Shown here: in pieces, positions 1 to 10,244 of the stretch
Position numbering within the stretch: position 1 is the stretch's first letter
Layout of the letters: each line of letters starts with the position of its first letter
From: Rhexocercosporidium sp. MPI-PUGE-AT-0058
Taxonomy: Eukaryota; Ascomycota; Leotiomycetes; Helotiales
Direction of reading: 5' to 3'
NCBI GenBank assembly: GCA_020746875.1
Contig: JAGTJL010000010.1
Span: 1,488,001-1,552,000 of the forward strand
Length of the DNA: 64,000 nt
The notes under the pieces: generated by a model
What the model saw: the letters and a program-made list of their open reading frames with translations, nothing else
What the model was told of the DNA's origin: nothing
Databases searched by the model: none
Position numbers and translations under genes: made by a program

Positions 1-1432
1 AAAAGTTTGCGGACCCTGAGATACTCGTGAGGTCAGGTATATCATCGACAAAAGCTCTGAAGCGAGAACTGTACCAGCGGGCAAAGGTAGATTACCATCC
101 CGTGAGTAATTGCGCATGTCAGCTGATTCTAATAGGCACTCTATGATCTGAACTATGAAAGAGACAAAATCACTCTAATTCAAGCCGTCCTCCTCATGAG
201 CTACTTCTTTTCAGACGCTCACGACCGCTCTGATAGCTGGCATTGGGTTGGCGTTGCTTCAAGTCTTTGCCAGACAATCGGATTCCACCGCGACCCGGGC
301 TTACTGAACGTACCTGCATATTACCGGCGCCAGTGGAAGAGAATATGGTGGTGTTGCGTTCATCGCGACCGCTGGATATCGATGGGCATGGGTCGGCCAA
401 CCCGCATCAAGATGGCAGACTGCAATCTATCTCAGCTGACCGAGGACGATCTGGTAGATCCTAACTCTCAACTTCCGAGTACCGAGAGGTACAGCCATTT
501 GGTAGAACAATGTGAACTTCGCGCGCCCTTGTTCATTGAAGCCCTCAAGTTAAGCATGATTCTCGGCGATGTGCTTGACTGCCAATATTCAGCATCAACG
601 CATCCGCAGCATGAGACTGAAAAAAGCGAAATTGCCCTTGCAAGTTGGCACCAGAATCTCAGGCCGACTCTAAAGATAGATTTCTCGTCTCGAGAAGATG
701 CTAGACGGCCTGTAATGCTCCTTCACAAGCATATGTTACATCTACTCTACCAGTAAGCTGCTAGGTAACCCTTTGTAGGAAAAGGATGCTGATCAGGACA
801 TCTTAGAGCAGTTGTTATTACGGTGCACCGCTCTTTTATTTTTAAAACTAAAGAGCGTGGTGAGCTTTCTGGCGTGACTAGCTTGGCAGACGAAGCGCTG
901 GAAAAGTCGTCGTTCGCTGCCTCAATGGCAACCGCTTCGCTCACCAGATTGATCGGCCTGAATCTTGTAGTAAAGCTTCCTCCCTTTAGGTCAGTGACAC
1001 ACAAAGATTACCACTTCGATTGCTATATCTGCAGGTCTAACCAAAAATGTAATCAGTGTGACAGTGTTAAGCCCAGTCATTTCCATTCAATTCATTGAAC
1101 GCTGGTTGGCAAAGGGGCTTCCTCAGCAGGTGGCTGCTCAGAAGCTCGAACTTTCATTGTCTGTGCTATCCGAACTCAGCGAGAAATATTGGGCAGCCAA
1201 CTTCAACCTAAAGTACTTTAGCGCGGCTTTCAAAAGGATTGACGAAGTCTCACAAATTTCTAGCAATCCTCCGGAGCTATCAAGCACTACCACAGTCGTA
1301 GATGGACATGGAATCGATCAAAATGATTCCGATCAAAACAGGAAGGGGCTCCTCTCCGAATATGACTATTGGCAATTTCCACTTCCGGATGATGGCGACC
1401 AATGGGGTCCTTTTTCCCTTTGGCCGGCCTGA
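1..1432 (+). CDS. Fungal-specific transcription factor, C-terminal part (5' end off window)
   Basis: Partial gene open from the left edge. The frame through position 3 gives an ADPEILV segment, then LYQRAKALYDLNYE, DKITLIQAVLLMSYF, WHWVGVASSLCQTIGFHRDP and RRQWKRIWWCCVHRDRW. These are hallmark segments of the fungal transcription factor middle homology region (Fungal_trans) found in Zn2Cys6 regulators of the cutinase transcription factor 1 type. The Zn2Cys6 finger itself would lie upstream of the window. Introns I infer: 87-135, 753-806 and 990-1056, the last two with CTGAT or CTAAC branch sites; the joined frame ends at TGA 1430-1432. The C-terminus has ELSEKYW, typical of the family. It is a nuclear DNA-binding regulator by family knowledge. 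It sits beside a group of oxidoreductase and hydrolase genes, so it is a candidate pathway-specific activator. The first intron has a weak donor (GTAGAT); using GTGAGT at 102 would leave an implausibly short 34-nt intron. Confidence 0.85.
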
Positions 1433-1697
1433 CAACGACATAGCCGCACCTTGCACACCCTTGTATATCTTTCTCGTGGGGACAGTCGGAGCCGATGCTA
1501 GAATACGCTTAATCTCAAAGAGACCCGTAGATATTTCTTTACTTCGGATACATCAATAGAGACAATTATACCCGATCAAGTATTCCTTCTCTCGATCCTA
1601 GCAATACGTGGGCTTTTGACTGTTCATATAAGAGAGTCCTGCTGAGCCAATACGTCTCCCAATTCCCCCGAGACTGCGGACCATTTACCTCAGAGGC

Positions 1698-3157
1698 TTA
1701 TAGTTCGTTTGGCTTCAGCACAACCTTGAAGACCTCATTTTTCTCGAATCTTTTCAAAGCCTCAATGCTGTCATCGCTGAGGGTGGAGATGACAACATCT
1801 ATGAAGTCCTTGAACTTATGTCTATTCACGATTAAGCTATCCAGAGCATCCTGGAAGATACTGCGAACTGGACAGCGTCCGAATTGAATATGAAGGTTTT
1901 TACTGTAAGCTTCTTTTCCGTCGAAAGGGAGCTTATCTGTGTGGAGGCCTGGGACGGAACTTCAGCAGTCTACTATGCAAAGGGGACATGAGATGTGAAA
2001 GTTGAAAAAGAAGATATTTCTATGCAAGGAGACCACACTGCCAGGCAACACCGGAGTATGAAAGTGAGAGGTGGAGGCTTACCAAGAACGCTGACCATTC
2101 CTGAATCTCTGACAATGTCAAATGCTGTTCGAAGAGCGTCGGGGTGTCCCACAACCTCAATGACTGCATCTGCCCCCCTTCCATTGGTAATCTTCATGAT
2201 CTCTGCTTTGACATCCGTAGACTTGAAGTTCAGAGGAATTGCGCCAATTTTCTTTGCTCGTGCAAGCCTTTCCGGCACAGAATCCACAGCATACAAGCAT
2301 GCAGGCCGGTTGTTAAGAGCAGCAACCATGCTACAAAGAGCAACCGGGCCGCACCCAATTACTACAACGACCATCTCCGACCATCTCTCCTTGGGAGATG
2401 CTGAGAATGCGTTACGAGCGCCATAAAATCTATTTCACGGAGGTCGAAGTTAGTTATCATTGGCGGTGATTGCTCACATGGTCATTCTAAGAGCTGTGCT
2501 TACCCAGTTGGATAGATGTCTGCCATGAGAATCAACTCATCTCCTAACTCCGGGGGAGCCACCACACATGTTGAGTCCGCTAGCGGCACACGGAAGAATT
2601 CTGCTTGAGAGCCGTCCAATTGAGGGCTGCCGAACAGTTGCACATTTGAACAGCGAGAGGAAAAGCTTCTCTGACAGAAGTAGCAGTCTCCACTGGTTCT
2701 CTTAGCACTAGGCTTAGTGTAACTAGAGAAATAGTTTAGCAAGACTAACCATGCTGTTGTGAATGGAACGATGACCGAATCCCCTGGCTTGAATTTCAAA
2801 ACATCTGGGCCTACGGCAACGATTGTGCCTGCCCCCTCATGGCCGCAGATATATCCCGGTGTTGAATTTGCATGTCCACGGTATGCATGAAGCTCACTAA
2901 ATATGTGGTCAGTAGTTGTCTGCCATAAGGAAAGAAAATACCTAAAGGCTAGGAGATAGGGATCGTACCTTCCACACAAAGCTGCCACTGTTGTCTTGAT
3001 TATGACATCGGTAGGTTCGCAAATTTTTGGTACTAATCGAGCAAATTAGGCAGGAGCAAGAGAGAATCCAGAAAGCGTACTTACTCGGCCTCTCTTCTAG
3101 TCTTACATCGTAAGGGCCGTGAAAGACAAGCGCCTTCATCGTCAAAGCAGGATTCAT
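1698..3157 (-). CDS. Zinc-dependent alcohol dehydrogenase (MDR, GroES-like)
   Basis: Medium-chain zinc alcohol dehydrogenase, which oxidises alcohols or reduces carbonyls with NAD(P)H in the cytosol. Six exons (from 3157 or 3139 to 3085, 3032-2969, 2896-2750, 2692-2504, 2429-2083, 1948-1698) join in one frame. The product has 350 residues from the ATG at 3139, or 356 from the one at 3157; 3139 gives the usual MKALVFHGPYDV start. Visible landmarks: AALCGSELH with the catalytic-zinc Cys, GHEGAG with the second zinc ligands, a structural-zinc pattern CGDCYFC with a fourth Cys at SSRCS, and the Rossmann segment VIGCGPVALC followed by Asp in YAVDS, which favours NAD. It resembles the fungal GroES-like/formaldehyde-dehydrogenase-like branch. 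A TATA-like element lies about 65 bp upstream. It is flanked by the transcription factor and the PRISE reductase, so a shared pathway is likely. Substrate not deducible. Confidence 0.9.
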
Positions 3158-3938
3158 TTTCGAAAGAAACAAGAGCTTGGCGAGCAAATAAATCAACACG
3201 GATCTCTTGTCACTGTTGGGTTATATAGATGTATGTCCACACGTTAACAGAGTTTTAATCTCCACACGAGATGGCTTATATCATCACGGCACAGAAGGAA
3301 TTTTCAAACGGAATAATCTGCTATGTGGCCGCTCTGGTTTAGAGAGAGCGAAAGGGCCGGAAGTGGCTGCATGGCTCGGATGTTTCACAGAAGACAATGA
3401 GAATTGATGGGTGGCACCTGGCGGGTCCAAAGTATGGAGAACGCAGCTTCCGAGCCAGGATATACAGTCTTTGTTGGAGTGTGTATGAACCCCACATCCG
3501 AGATCAATAATGCAGCACGAAATTTACGACTGAGGACTATGGTCAGTGTCTCCGATGCCGTAATTTGATGCTCCAAAAAAAAACGAATGCTTATTGGAAG
3601 AACAGACGGATGTTATCTAAGTCTTCAAAATACAAATCATGCCTAGAGAAATTTAAGAAGATGGATCTAATAATCTCAGTTTCAAAACAGACATAATTGC
3701 ATATACCATGACTATGAACATCACAACAACAAGCAGCAAAGCTAACCTGCAACCGACGAAGATATGGAGCTACACACTGGCCAGAGGGCGACATACAGAT
3801 TTCCAGTTCATCTTGGCAAAGACATTTTCGACTACGCCTGCAGGGCCCTCCACGTGAACTCCTCGGAAAAGAAGCATTGACAATCGGCCTCTCGACTAAA
3901 ACAACAAAGTATAGTTCCTCGATTCCTTGATCACTCGT
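3158..3938. other. Intergenic region without a supported gene
   Basis: Upstream region of the alcohol dehydrogenase and downstream region of the PRISE reductase. Only short unconserved-looking reading frames are seen on either strand. Confidence 0.6.
3222..3229 (-). promoter_or_regulatory. TATA box of the alcohol dehydrogenase gene
   Basis: The minus strand reads CTATATAA about 65-72 bp upstream of the ATG at 3157. Position and sequence fit a TATA element. Not tested. Confidence 0.45.
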
Positions 3939-5093
3939 TTAGAGACTTGACCTGAGAGGAATTAGACCAAGCTCCTCAAACTTCTCGAACGTCTCGACGA
4001 AGCTTTCGTAATTGTCTTGCCGGCGGTGGAAACCGTACTTGGCTGCCTTGGTCATGCTTAAAATTGCGCTCCAGCTTCTTCGATTATTCCAATCAGCCGC
4101 ATGCCAGGTAGCAAAATCAAAGGAGCCCTTTGCGCCAGGCGAATTTGTACGATCACAGATCTTATCCCAGACCTCTCGTTTCCCCACGGCCCATTCGACA
4201 AAGCTAAACTCCTGCTGTAATTCACCCTCTTTAGGGTAGGGTTTCTCAAACGACTGACTCTCAGCAGTCTTAGCCCCAAAGTGAGCGGCAAGTCTTGGCC
4301 ATAGATATCTCCAGCTGAACGCATCTCCATTGGAACAGTTGAAGTCCTCGTTGGCACACCTTGAATTGGTAGAAGTGTAAATGGTCATCTCAGCTATCAT
4401 AGGGGCATAGCTGGTATCATCTGCCCCATTCCAGAACAACTCGTTGATGGCGCAAGGTGCTTCTATGCCAAGTTCTCGGCATATCATGAAGTAAATGGAG
4501 TAGGTGAGAGCAGTGTTCATTCCATTCGGTCTTTCAGTATGGCCCACAATGGCTACTGGGCGAATGATGTTGTAGCTCCACTTGTTGCCTTTCTGGGACT
4601 TGACGAGGAAGTCTTCTTGAGGGTAGTAAAAATTATTCGGGTCCGCTGTCGAGGCCTTTGCTTTATCCTCTTCTCGAACCGGCCAGGGAACTGGCTGGAT
4701 GTGAACATTGTAACACTTGCCGCCTGTTTGTAGTGTGACATTCTCGAGATTGGGCGCAACTTTAGTGAGAGCGCTTAAAAAGTTCTCAAAGAGAGAGCTG
4801 TTTGCAGTCGCAAGTTCGGAGAAGTCATCACGGTGGACGTAGGATGAAAAATACGCATGCGTGACTTTGTCGGAAACTTTAGCCAAATCAGATGCCAGCT
4901 TTGAGGGCTCCTGTAGAAAGTCCAAGGCGACGAAAGTAATGCGACTATCTTGACTACGTGTCTTCAATGGATGGCGGGACGTCACAATGATCTGGGACCA
5001 CTGGCTCGACGTGGTATTTCGAACCAAGTATTCAAGGATTGCGGATCCAGTAATACCGTTCGCGCCGGTGATGAGAGCGACTTTGCCTGCCAT
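3939..5093 (-). CDS. PRISE-type short-chain dehydrogenase (enone 5-beta-reductase / iridoid synthase-like)
   Basis: Single-exon, 384-residue extended/atypical SDR. The N-terminus carries an NAD(P)-binding glycine motif TGANGITG (residues 9-16), then TSRHPL and ALDFL. The middle has the family signature NFYYPQEDFL, whose Tyr is the catalytic tyrosine of the progesterone 5-beta-reductase/iridoid synthase (PRISE) group; the usual YxxxK is replaced in this family. Then comes NIIRPVAIVGH. Length matches the family (about 380-400). Family knowledge: these enzymes reduce the C=C bond of enones or enals with NADPH. Fungal members occur in secondary-metabolite and catabolic clusters, for example SirQ-like proteins. 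The gene is transcribed away from the cyclase at 5683, sharing a 589-bp intergenic region, so co-regulation is plausible. Substrate unknown. Confidence 0.88.
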   Translation of the reverse strand: MAGKVALITGANGITGSAILEYLVRNTTSSQWSQIIVTSRHPLKTRSQDSRITFVALDFLQEPSKLASDLAKVSDKVTHAYFSSYVHRDDFSELATANSSLFENFLSALTKVAPNLENVTLQTGGKCYNVHIQPVPWPVREEDKAKASTADPNNFYYPQEDFLVKSQKGNKWSYNIIRPVAIVGHTERPNGMNTALTYSIYFMICRELGIEAPCAINELFWNGADDTSYAPMIAEMTIYTSTNSRCANEDFNCSNGDAFSWRYLWPRLAAHFGAKTAESQSFEKPYPKEGELQQEFSFVEWAVGKREVWDKICDRTNSPGAKGSFDFATWHAADWNNRRSWSAILSMTKAAKYGFHRRQDNYESFVETFEKFEELGLIPLRSSL

Positions 5094-5682
5094 GTCGTTG
5101 CGGTAAGAGAGAAAAATCGGTCGGGTACTGCTGATGGATACGATGAATCTTAACAGGGAAGCAGTGAGTCGAAGTGCCGTCTATGAGAGATCGCGGTATC
5201 GAATGCCGGCGAGAGGGCTTTAAGAATGAAACGAGAATACTACAGGAATGAGAGAGTTTACAAAAACTTTTCTTCTGGGTTCCTCTACCCCGCAAAGCAG
5301 TTGATAGCGGTTTTTTATGCATCTGCGGCACATATGAAACATGTGGAGAAGGAAGGAATCTATTCTTTACATCCGAAGCCTGAGTCATGTACAGGTAGCT
5401 TTTACATCGGAACTTATTAACTTGGTGTGTGAATACGCTGTTCTTGAAGTCGGTTAAGGTGGCATACGCCAGCTCCGGACCATGCAAGGCTCGGCAACAC
5501 ATATACTGATCATATGATTCCTGAGAGAAGCACGACGTATTCTAGCCGGCGTTTATCCTAGGGAACTATGTGTCCAGCAACCCATGCAAAAATCATCACA
5601 AATTGCCATAAACTCTTTGTCCCCGCCGATATAACTCCCTGCGCTGCCTGCAATACTGTAACATGATCACACTTCCCTCCAC
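5094..5682. promoter_or_regulatory. Divergent intergenic promoter region, reductase / cyclase
   Basis: The 589 bp between two outward-facing start codons must hold both promoters. No clear TATA box. A few CGG/CCG triplets occur (GCCGGC near 5545, TCCGGA near 5473), the half-sites used by Zn2Cys6 regulators, but I see no spaced pair that I would call an operator. Confidence 0.5.
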
Positions 5683-6778
5683 ATGGCCGACTACAGCAAC
5701 CTTCCCGAATTTGACTCCCTCCCGCCTGTGAAGGGAATGCCCCAAGGGTGTGCTTGGGGGATCTTCGACAAGGATGGGAAGAAGGACCACTTAGGGTGCA
5801 TAAATCTTCTAACTCCAGCAGTAGTTCAGATAGCCGCCAAAGAAGTGAAAGACGGGATTTCTGTCTCGCTCAACTGGGGTCTTGGGGCTATTGAGACTCC
5901 GGGGTTTGCTCGTAAGGCGCTGATTCATCGCGTCTTTGCTTTCAAAGATCATCCTATTCCGGAGCTCTGTATGCACGGGTTCGACGACGAAATCGACTTC
6001 AATACCCAAGCCTCATCTCAATGGGATAGTCTCGTACATTTCGCTCACCAGCCATCCGGTCTAAGCTACAATGGCACTCGAGCATCCACAGATTTGCTAT
6101 CTCAGCCGTTTGGCAAATTCGATGTCGACAGAAAGCTCCCAACACTGAATCACTGGCACGAACGCGGTGGCATGATTGGCCGCGGCGTCTTGCTTGACTA
6201 TCGTGCTTATGCCGATTCGCATGGAATCGAGTTCAAATGTTTTGAGTCCTCCAAGATCTATACTGAGGATCTCGAAAAAGTTGCCGTGTGGGAGAAGGTT
6301 CAACTACGACAGGGAGATATCCTCATTGTACGCACAGGTCTTACAGAGGAGCTCTCTGCGGCCAAGACTGGGGAAGAACAGCAGCGACTTCTTTCTGGTC
6401 AGAGGTCATGCGGCGTGTTTGGATCTGTCGGAACAGCAAAGTGGTTCTGGAACCATCATTTTGCCGCAGTAGCCAGCGACAATCTTACTTTTGAACAGAC
6501 CCCTCCAGTGAAGGACGACGGGACAGAAGACTCGCCCGGGAATCTAGGTGAGTGATTCTAGTTCTCGTATGCGCCAAAACATACTAATAACGCATTTATA
6601 AGTCCTCCACCAATATTTCCTCTCTCTTTTCGGTTTGAACATTGGTGAATTATGGGATTTGAAGGAATTGAGCAAGGTTTGCGCAGAGAAAAAGCGTTAC
6701 ACTTTTATGTTAACTAGTGTGCCTCTAAATGTTCCAGGAGCTGTAGGTAGCCCGCCCAACGCTTTGGCTATCTTCTAA
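5683..6778 (+). CDS. Cyclase / kynurenine formamidase-like metal hydrolase
   Basis: Two exons (5683-6547 and 6603-6778) with an intron bearing a TACTAAT branch site; 346 residues. It belongs to the fungal 'putative cyclase' family (PF04199, KynB-like fold). It shows the early WGIFDKDG...DHLGCINLLTP segment, DSLVHFAHQ (where the family's HxGTHxD-like metal site lies, here with H but altered), NHWHERGGMIGRGVLLDYRAY, GDILIVRTG and the conserved C-terminus LTSVPLNVPG and SPPNALAIF. Family members hydrolyse amide or lactone-type bonds, N-formylkynurenine being the prototype; fungal members sit in catabolic clusters. The typical short His motif looks diverged, so activity must be inferred. Start chosen at MADYSNLPEFDSLPPVKG, which matches family N-termini. 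Divergent partner of the PRISE reductase. Confidence 0.88.
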
Positions 6779-7001
6779 GCAGTATTCTGTCACCCTTAAG
6801 AAGTCATTAGAGTTAATTCGCTGCGGTGACTGACGTAAAACTGTTGATACAAGCTCGGACGACAGCGGGCCAGCTTTCAAATGGTTGCTGTTGAGACCAA
6901 AGTTCTCTCGTTTGTAGTATGTCAGGCAGGTTTGTTTTCATTGATGATTCGTAACATCATGTATTTTCTAGGCATTATAGCCTGTGCGAGCTTGCTACAT
7001 T

Positions 7002-7981
7002 TTACTTTCGCCAGTTGCAGAGCCAGCTGACAGTCTTCTGTAGCATTTGCTCGTTATATTCGTGGCCTACACCGGAATAGCTTATGATTTCCACCTTGTC
7101 TTGAGGCAGTTGGGAGACAAACACCTCAGAGGCAGACCATGGTACCAATTGGTCTGTATCGCCTCTCAAGATAAGTATTTCTTTCTTTGAAACCCGGTCT
7201 AAACGAGGACAGAGTCGAGCAACAGCACCACGGAAAGCTCGCGGTAGTCTTGTCTCTAAGAGCTCCTTTCCAGCTCGGGACTCCATCAAAATGTCAAAGT
7301 CAGGACATCCAATGATAACCACACCGGCCGCTACTCGATCATCTGTAGTAGTGTAATCAGTAACATTAAAGGACCAGTTGCAAAGCATAAGAAGACCCGG
7401 ACTTACCTTCAGACAGCACTAGGTAGGTCGCATGGCCTCCAAGTGATACCCCCACGCAGATGACGTTCCCCATGCCGTATTGACCTTGTGGAAAGAGACA
7501 AGGGAATAGTAGGGTGATTATCAGGCTCACATCTTGACTAGTTCCGTAATATATAGAGACTTTGCGGGTATGTTAGCATTATATATCTGATCTGAAATTG
7601 TCCATGCCTTACACATATCTTCTCTGTTTGGACGTTAAAACCAAGTTTAGAGAGACGGGGGTTGGATACTGACGCATGCTTTTGATTTCCCTCGAGCCAT
7701 GAGAGATTGGCGTGAGCTGAAACTACTCGGTGTCCGTGGTTGCGTTGGTCGAAAGAGACTATCAGAAGACCGCCCTCGGAACAGTTCCTCTTTAACTGCC
7801 ATGTCTCCTTTAAAATTGCATGCGCAGTTGGCTCCATCGCTTCATAATTGCCTTTGCGCCCATGTAAGAGGAAGATAATATCGACTGAACATCCAGCTTG
7901 GTCAAGGCGAAGCTCATCAAGGCCATAGACATGGACCTCTATGCCAGCAATATGAACCGTGTGCTTGCTCACGTGAGTCAT
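7002..7981 (-). CDS. Alpha/beta hydrolase
   Basis: Three exons (7981-7615, 7559-7407, 7342-7002) give a 286-residue protein. Seen: FLLHGRKG near the N-terminus (oxyanion-hole HG), SFDQRNHG, YYGTSQDVSL, then the nucleophile elbow GVSLGGHA, acid candidate RGDTDQLVPW and catalytic His in GVGHEYNE. The full Ser-Asp-His triad of a serine hydrolase is present. Probably cytosolic, as there is no signal peptide. An in-frame ATG 36 bp upstream (8017) would add a lysine-rich leader; I prefer 7981, which begins MTHVSKHTVHIAGIEVHVYG. Likely an esterase, lactonase or C-C hydrolase; the substrate cannot be read off. It is the last enzyme of the left-hand metabolic group. Confidence 0.87.
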
Positions 7982-9442
7982 CTCTCGTTTCCTTTTCTTA
8001 TTTTTTTTGGTGAACAATAGGCAGATTTGCCTTGGCGCTGCTCTTCTAACAGGAAGAAAGACAACCGTTAGAGGGACATGAAGAAGAAGAATAAGAACAA
8101 AAAGAGGCTGAGTATATTGAGGGCTATGGGTAATAGGAGTTCCACAGGCCGAGCTCTACTGCGTTGGCAAGAATGGATGTAGTATGCCGCTAACCGAGTG
8201 TCCCGAATTGTATTCAACATCCGGGGCCGAAGATCTACAGTAAGTCGGTGCTGACAGGGCACATCGCTTCGGCTACAGTGGTCTATTCAGCTTTCGAGAG
8301 GCACGCACTTCCCCTCCCCAGTACCGGCTACAATGCGCTTGGTGCGTCTGAGGAATGTGGCTGCTGATCCGAGGTGCACATCTGCATCAGAGGTGTTCGG
8401 TGGTAGGTAGGATCCGAGTCCGTGAAAGCAATTGCCTAAGCAGGCTGAAGAGAGCATAATGGATTTCGCAAGGCTTATCAGCCTCAACTAAAAACTTCTA
8501 GGTGCTGCAAATTACAATGGTAGATTGTTCCTCGAGAATAAGCTCTTAAGACATAAAATTATGAAGACCTATTCCATTTCTATCCTCCTCTCCTAAAGCC
8601 TACTAAAATAATAACTGTCAACATGAGTGCTGAGCGTTGGTTTTATTACCACAACAGTCCAACCTACTAAACCTTTATAAACGGGTTTTAGTTTACAGTT
8701 ATCTTGTATAAGTCGCAATATATTATAAAATTAAGTTATAATTCGTATTTATAACAAATATTTGTCGTATAATTAAAGTCGTAAAAGAATAATTAAATGC
8801 AGGCGTTTCGGATACACAACTCCTCCCACCTCGACATATTACCCCCAAGTGATAATCTAAGCGAATTTGTTTAGGAAAGCTACTCGTATTTCAAACACAA
8901 CAATTTCATTGGTTGTGCCAAGCAAGCGGTAGTATGAAGCTTGATATTTCTAATCGAAGCGTTTTGATACAGGCTGGAAGATGATTAGCCTCGCGCTTCG
9001 TAAGAAGAGCCTCGAGGCTGGTTCACTATATTTCCTCCTGCTAGTGACTAGCGAGACGACACGGGATGGTACCCTCCCATCGGTATTGCATGGTAAGCCC
9101 TTACAACGGCCTATAAGCGCCGGAGTCCGTGGAATAATATCCAGCAAGGTGAAGGAGGAAGCTCCATACTATATTTCGACTCCGCTGCATCGTGACTGGC
9201 GGCATCGGACGAGGCTAAGATCATAGAATAGGCAATACTCTGGAGAAGCAATCATGAAAGAATTTCCGGAGGCCGAAATTTTTTTATAAAGAAGTTGAAA
9301 GTCCCTTGGAGGAGAGAAAGACTCCTCCATTCCAACCGATTTATAGCTGCACAGCCAACAGTTGAGCATCGGCGGTTAAGTTAGAAGCTACCAGAACTTC
9401 TTCACCAGTCAACGCCAGTCATATCACTGATTTCATGCCAAG
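7982..9442. other. Intergenic region with an AT-rich tract
   Basis: No supported gene. Between about 8530 and 8800 the sequence becomes strongly A+T-rich (ATATTATAAAATTAAG, TATAATTAAAG and similar), unlike its flanks. It may be the remnant of a degraded repeat, but no inverted termini or coding remnant is visible. A TTTATAAAG element near 9284 may serve the gene at 9443. Confidence 0.55.
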
Positions 9443-10074
9443 ATGATGCGCTTTCTAGTCAGTTCTCTGGCTCTGCTCGCGACTGCAGTCCTTGGCCAGA
9501 AGACTGTTGCATGGACCGAACCGACCAGCGGCGTGGTTTACAGTCTCGCCATTCCCGCCATGGATGCAGCGCCTTTCGAAATTTACCTCTCAATTGTTGC
9601 TCCTGCCAATATTACATGGGCTGCAGTCGCATTCGGTGGATGCATGCTTAGGAGCCCGCTCGTTGTGGCATGGAAGAACAGCACCAATGTCGTGGCTGCA
9701 CCTCGTTGGGCAACGTGAGTGTTGTCGTAATTACTCCTCCAGAACTAGAGCTGACTACTTTTCTCAGCGAATACCACCCTCCAGGATTGTACAACGGGAC
9801 ATCAGTGGTCGTGTCTAAGAGCTCTTCAGTCAATGCAACGCACTGGACTGCCAATCTCCTCGTGAACGGAGGAAGCTCGTGGTACGGAGGGAGTGTCAAG
9901 TCATCTGGCAGTGCTACCTTCGGATGGGGAGTGAGCAGTCGCCCGCTTTCAAATCCTGCGAGTGTCGATAGCAGCATCGGATTTCACAACGTTGGCAAGG
10001 GCCACTTCGAAATCGATATCACAGCTGCGAGGAACTCTCCAACTGACTTCGAGTCTATTAAATCGAAGTGGTAA
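9443..10074 (+). CDS. Secreted stand-alone cytochrome domain (AA8, cellobiose dehydrogenase-like)
   Basis: Two exons (9443-9714, 9768-10074) give 192 residues. Residues 1-18 are a signal peptide (MMRFLVSSLALLATAVLG). The rest matches the b-type cytochrome (CDH-cyt/DOMON-like, AA8) domain: WAAVAFGGCMLRSPLVVAW with the candidate axial Met, ATHWTANLL, FGWGVSS, and SIGFHNVGKGHFEIDI with a candidate axial His. Family knowledge: AA8 domains pass electrons to lytic polysaccharide monooxygenases or reduce iron. No flavodehydrogenase or CBM follows; the frame stops after KSKW, so this is a single-domain form, as found in many ascomycetes. Extracellular. Heme ligation is inferred from motif position. 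Confidence 0.85.
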
Positions 10075-10244
10075 GCCAGGAGCAAACTGTTCGTGGGACC
10101 AGGGCAGGCCTGGGCACACGAGCGATTAAATTAGATTCTGGAGATAGCTAGAGGGCTTGGTAGCCGCTGAATGTAAACAAGGGAAAAGAAGTAAACTCGT
10201 CATGCCCCGCTCGAAAATGAGCATTTCCTACTTAGACCATCCTT

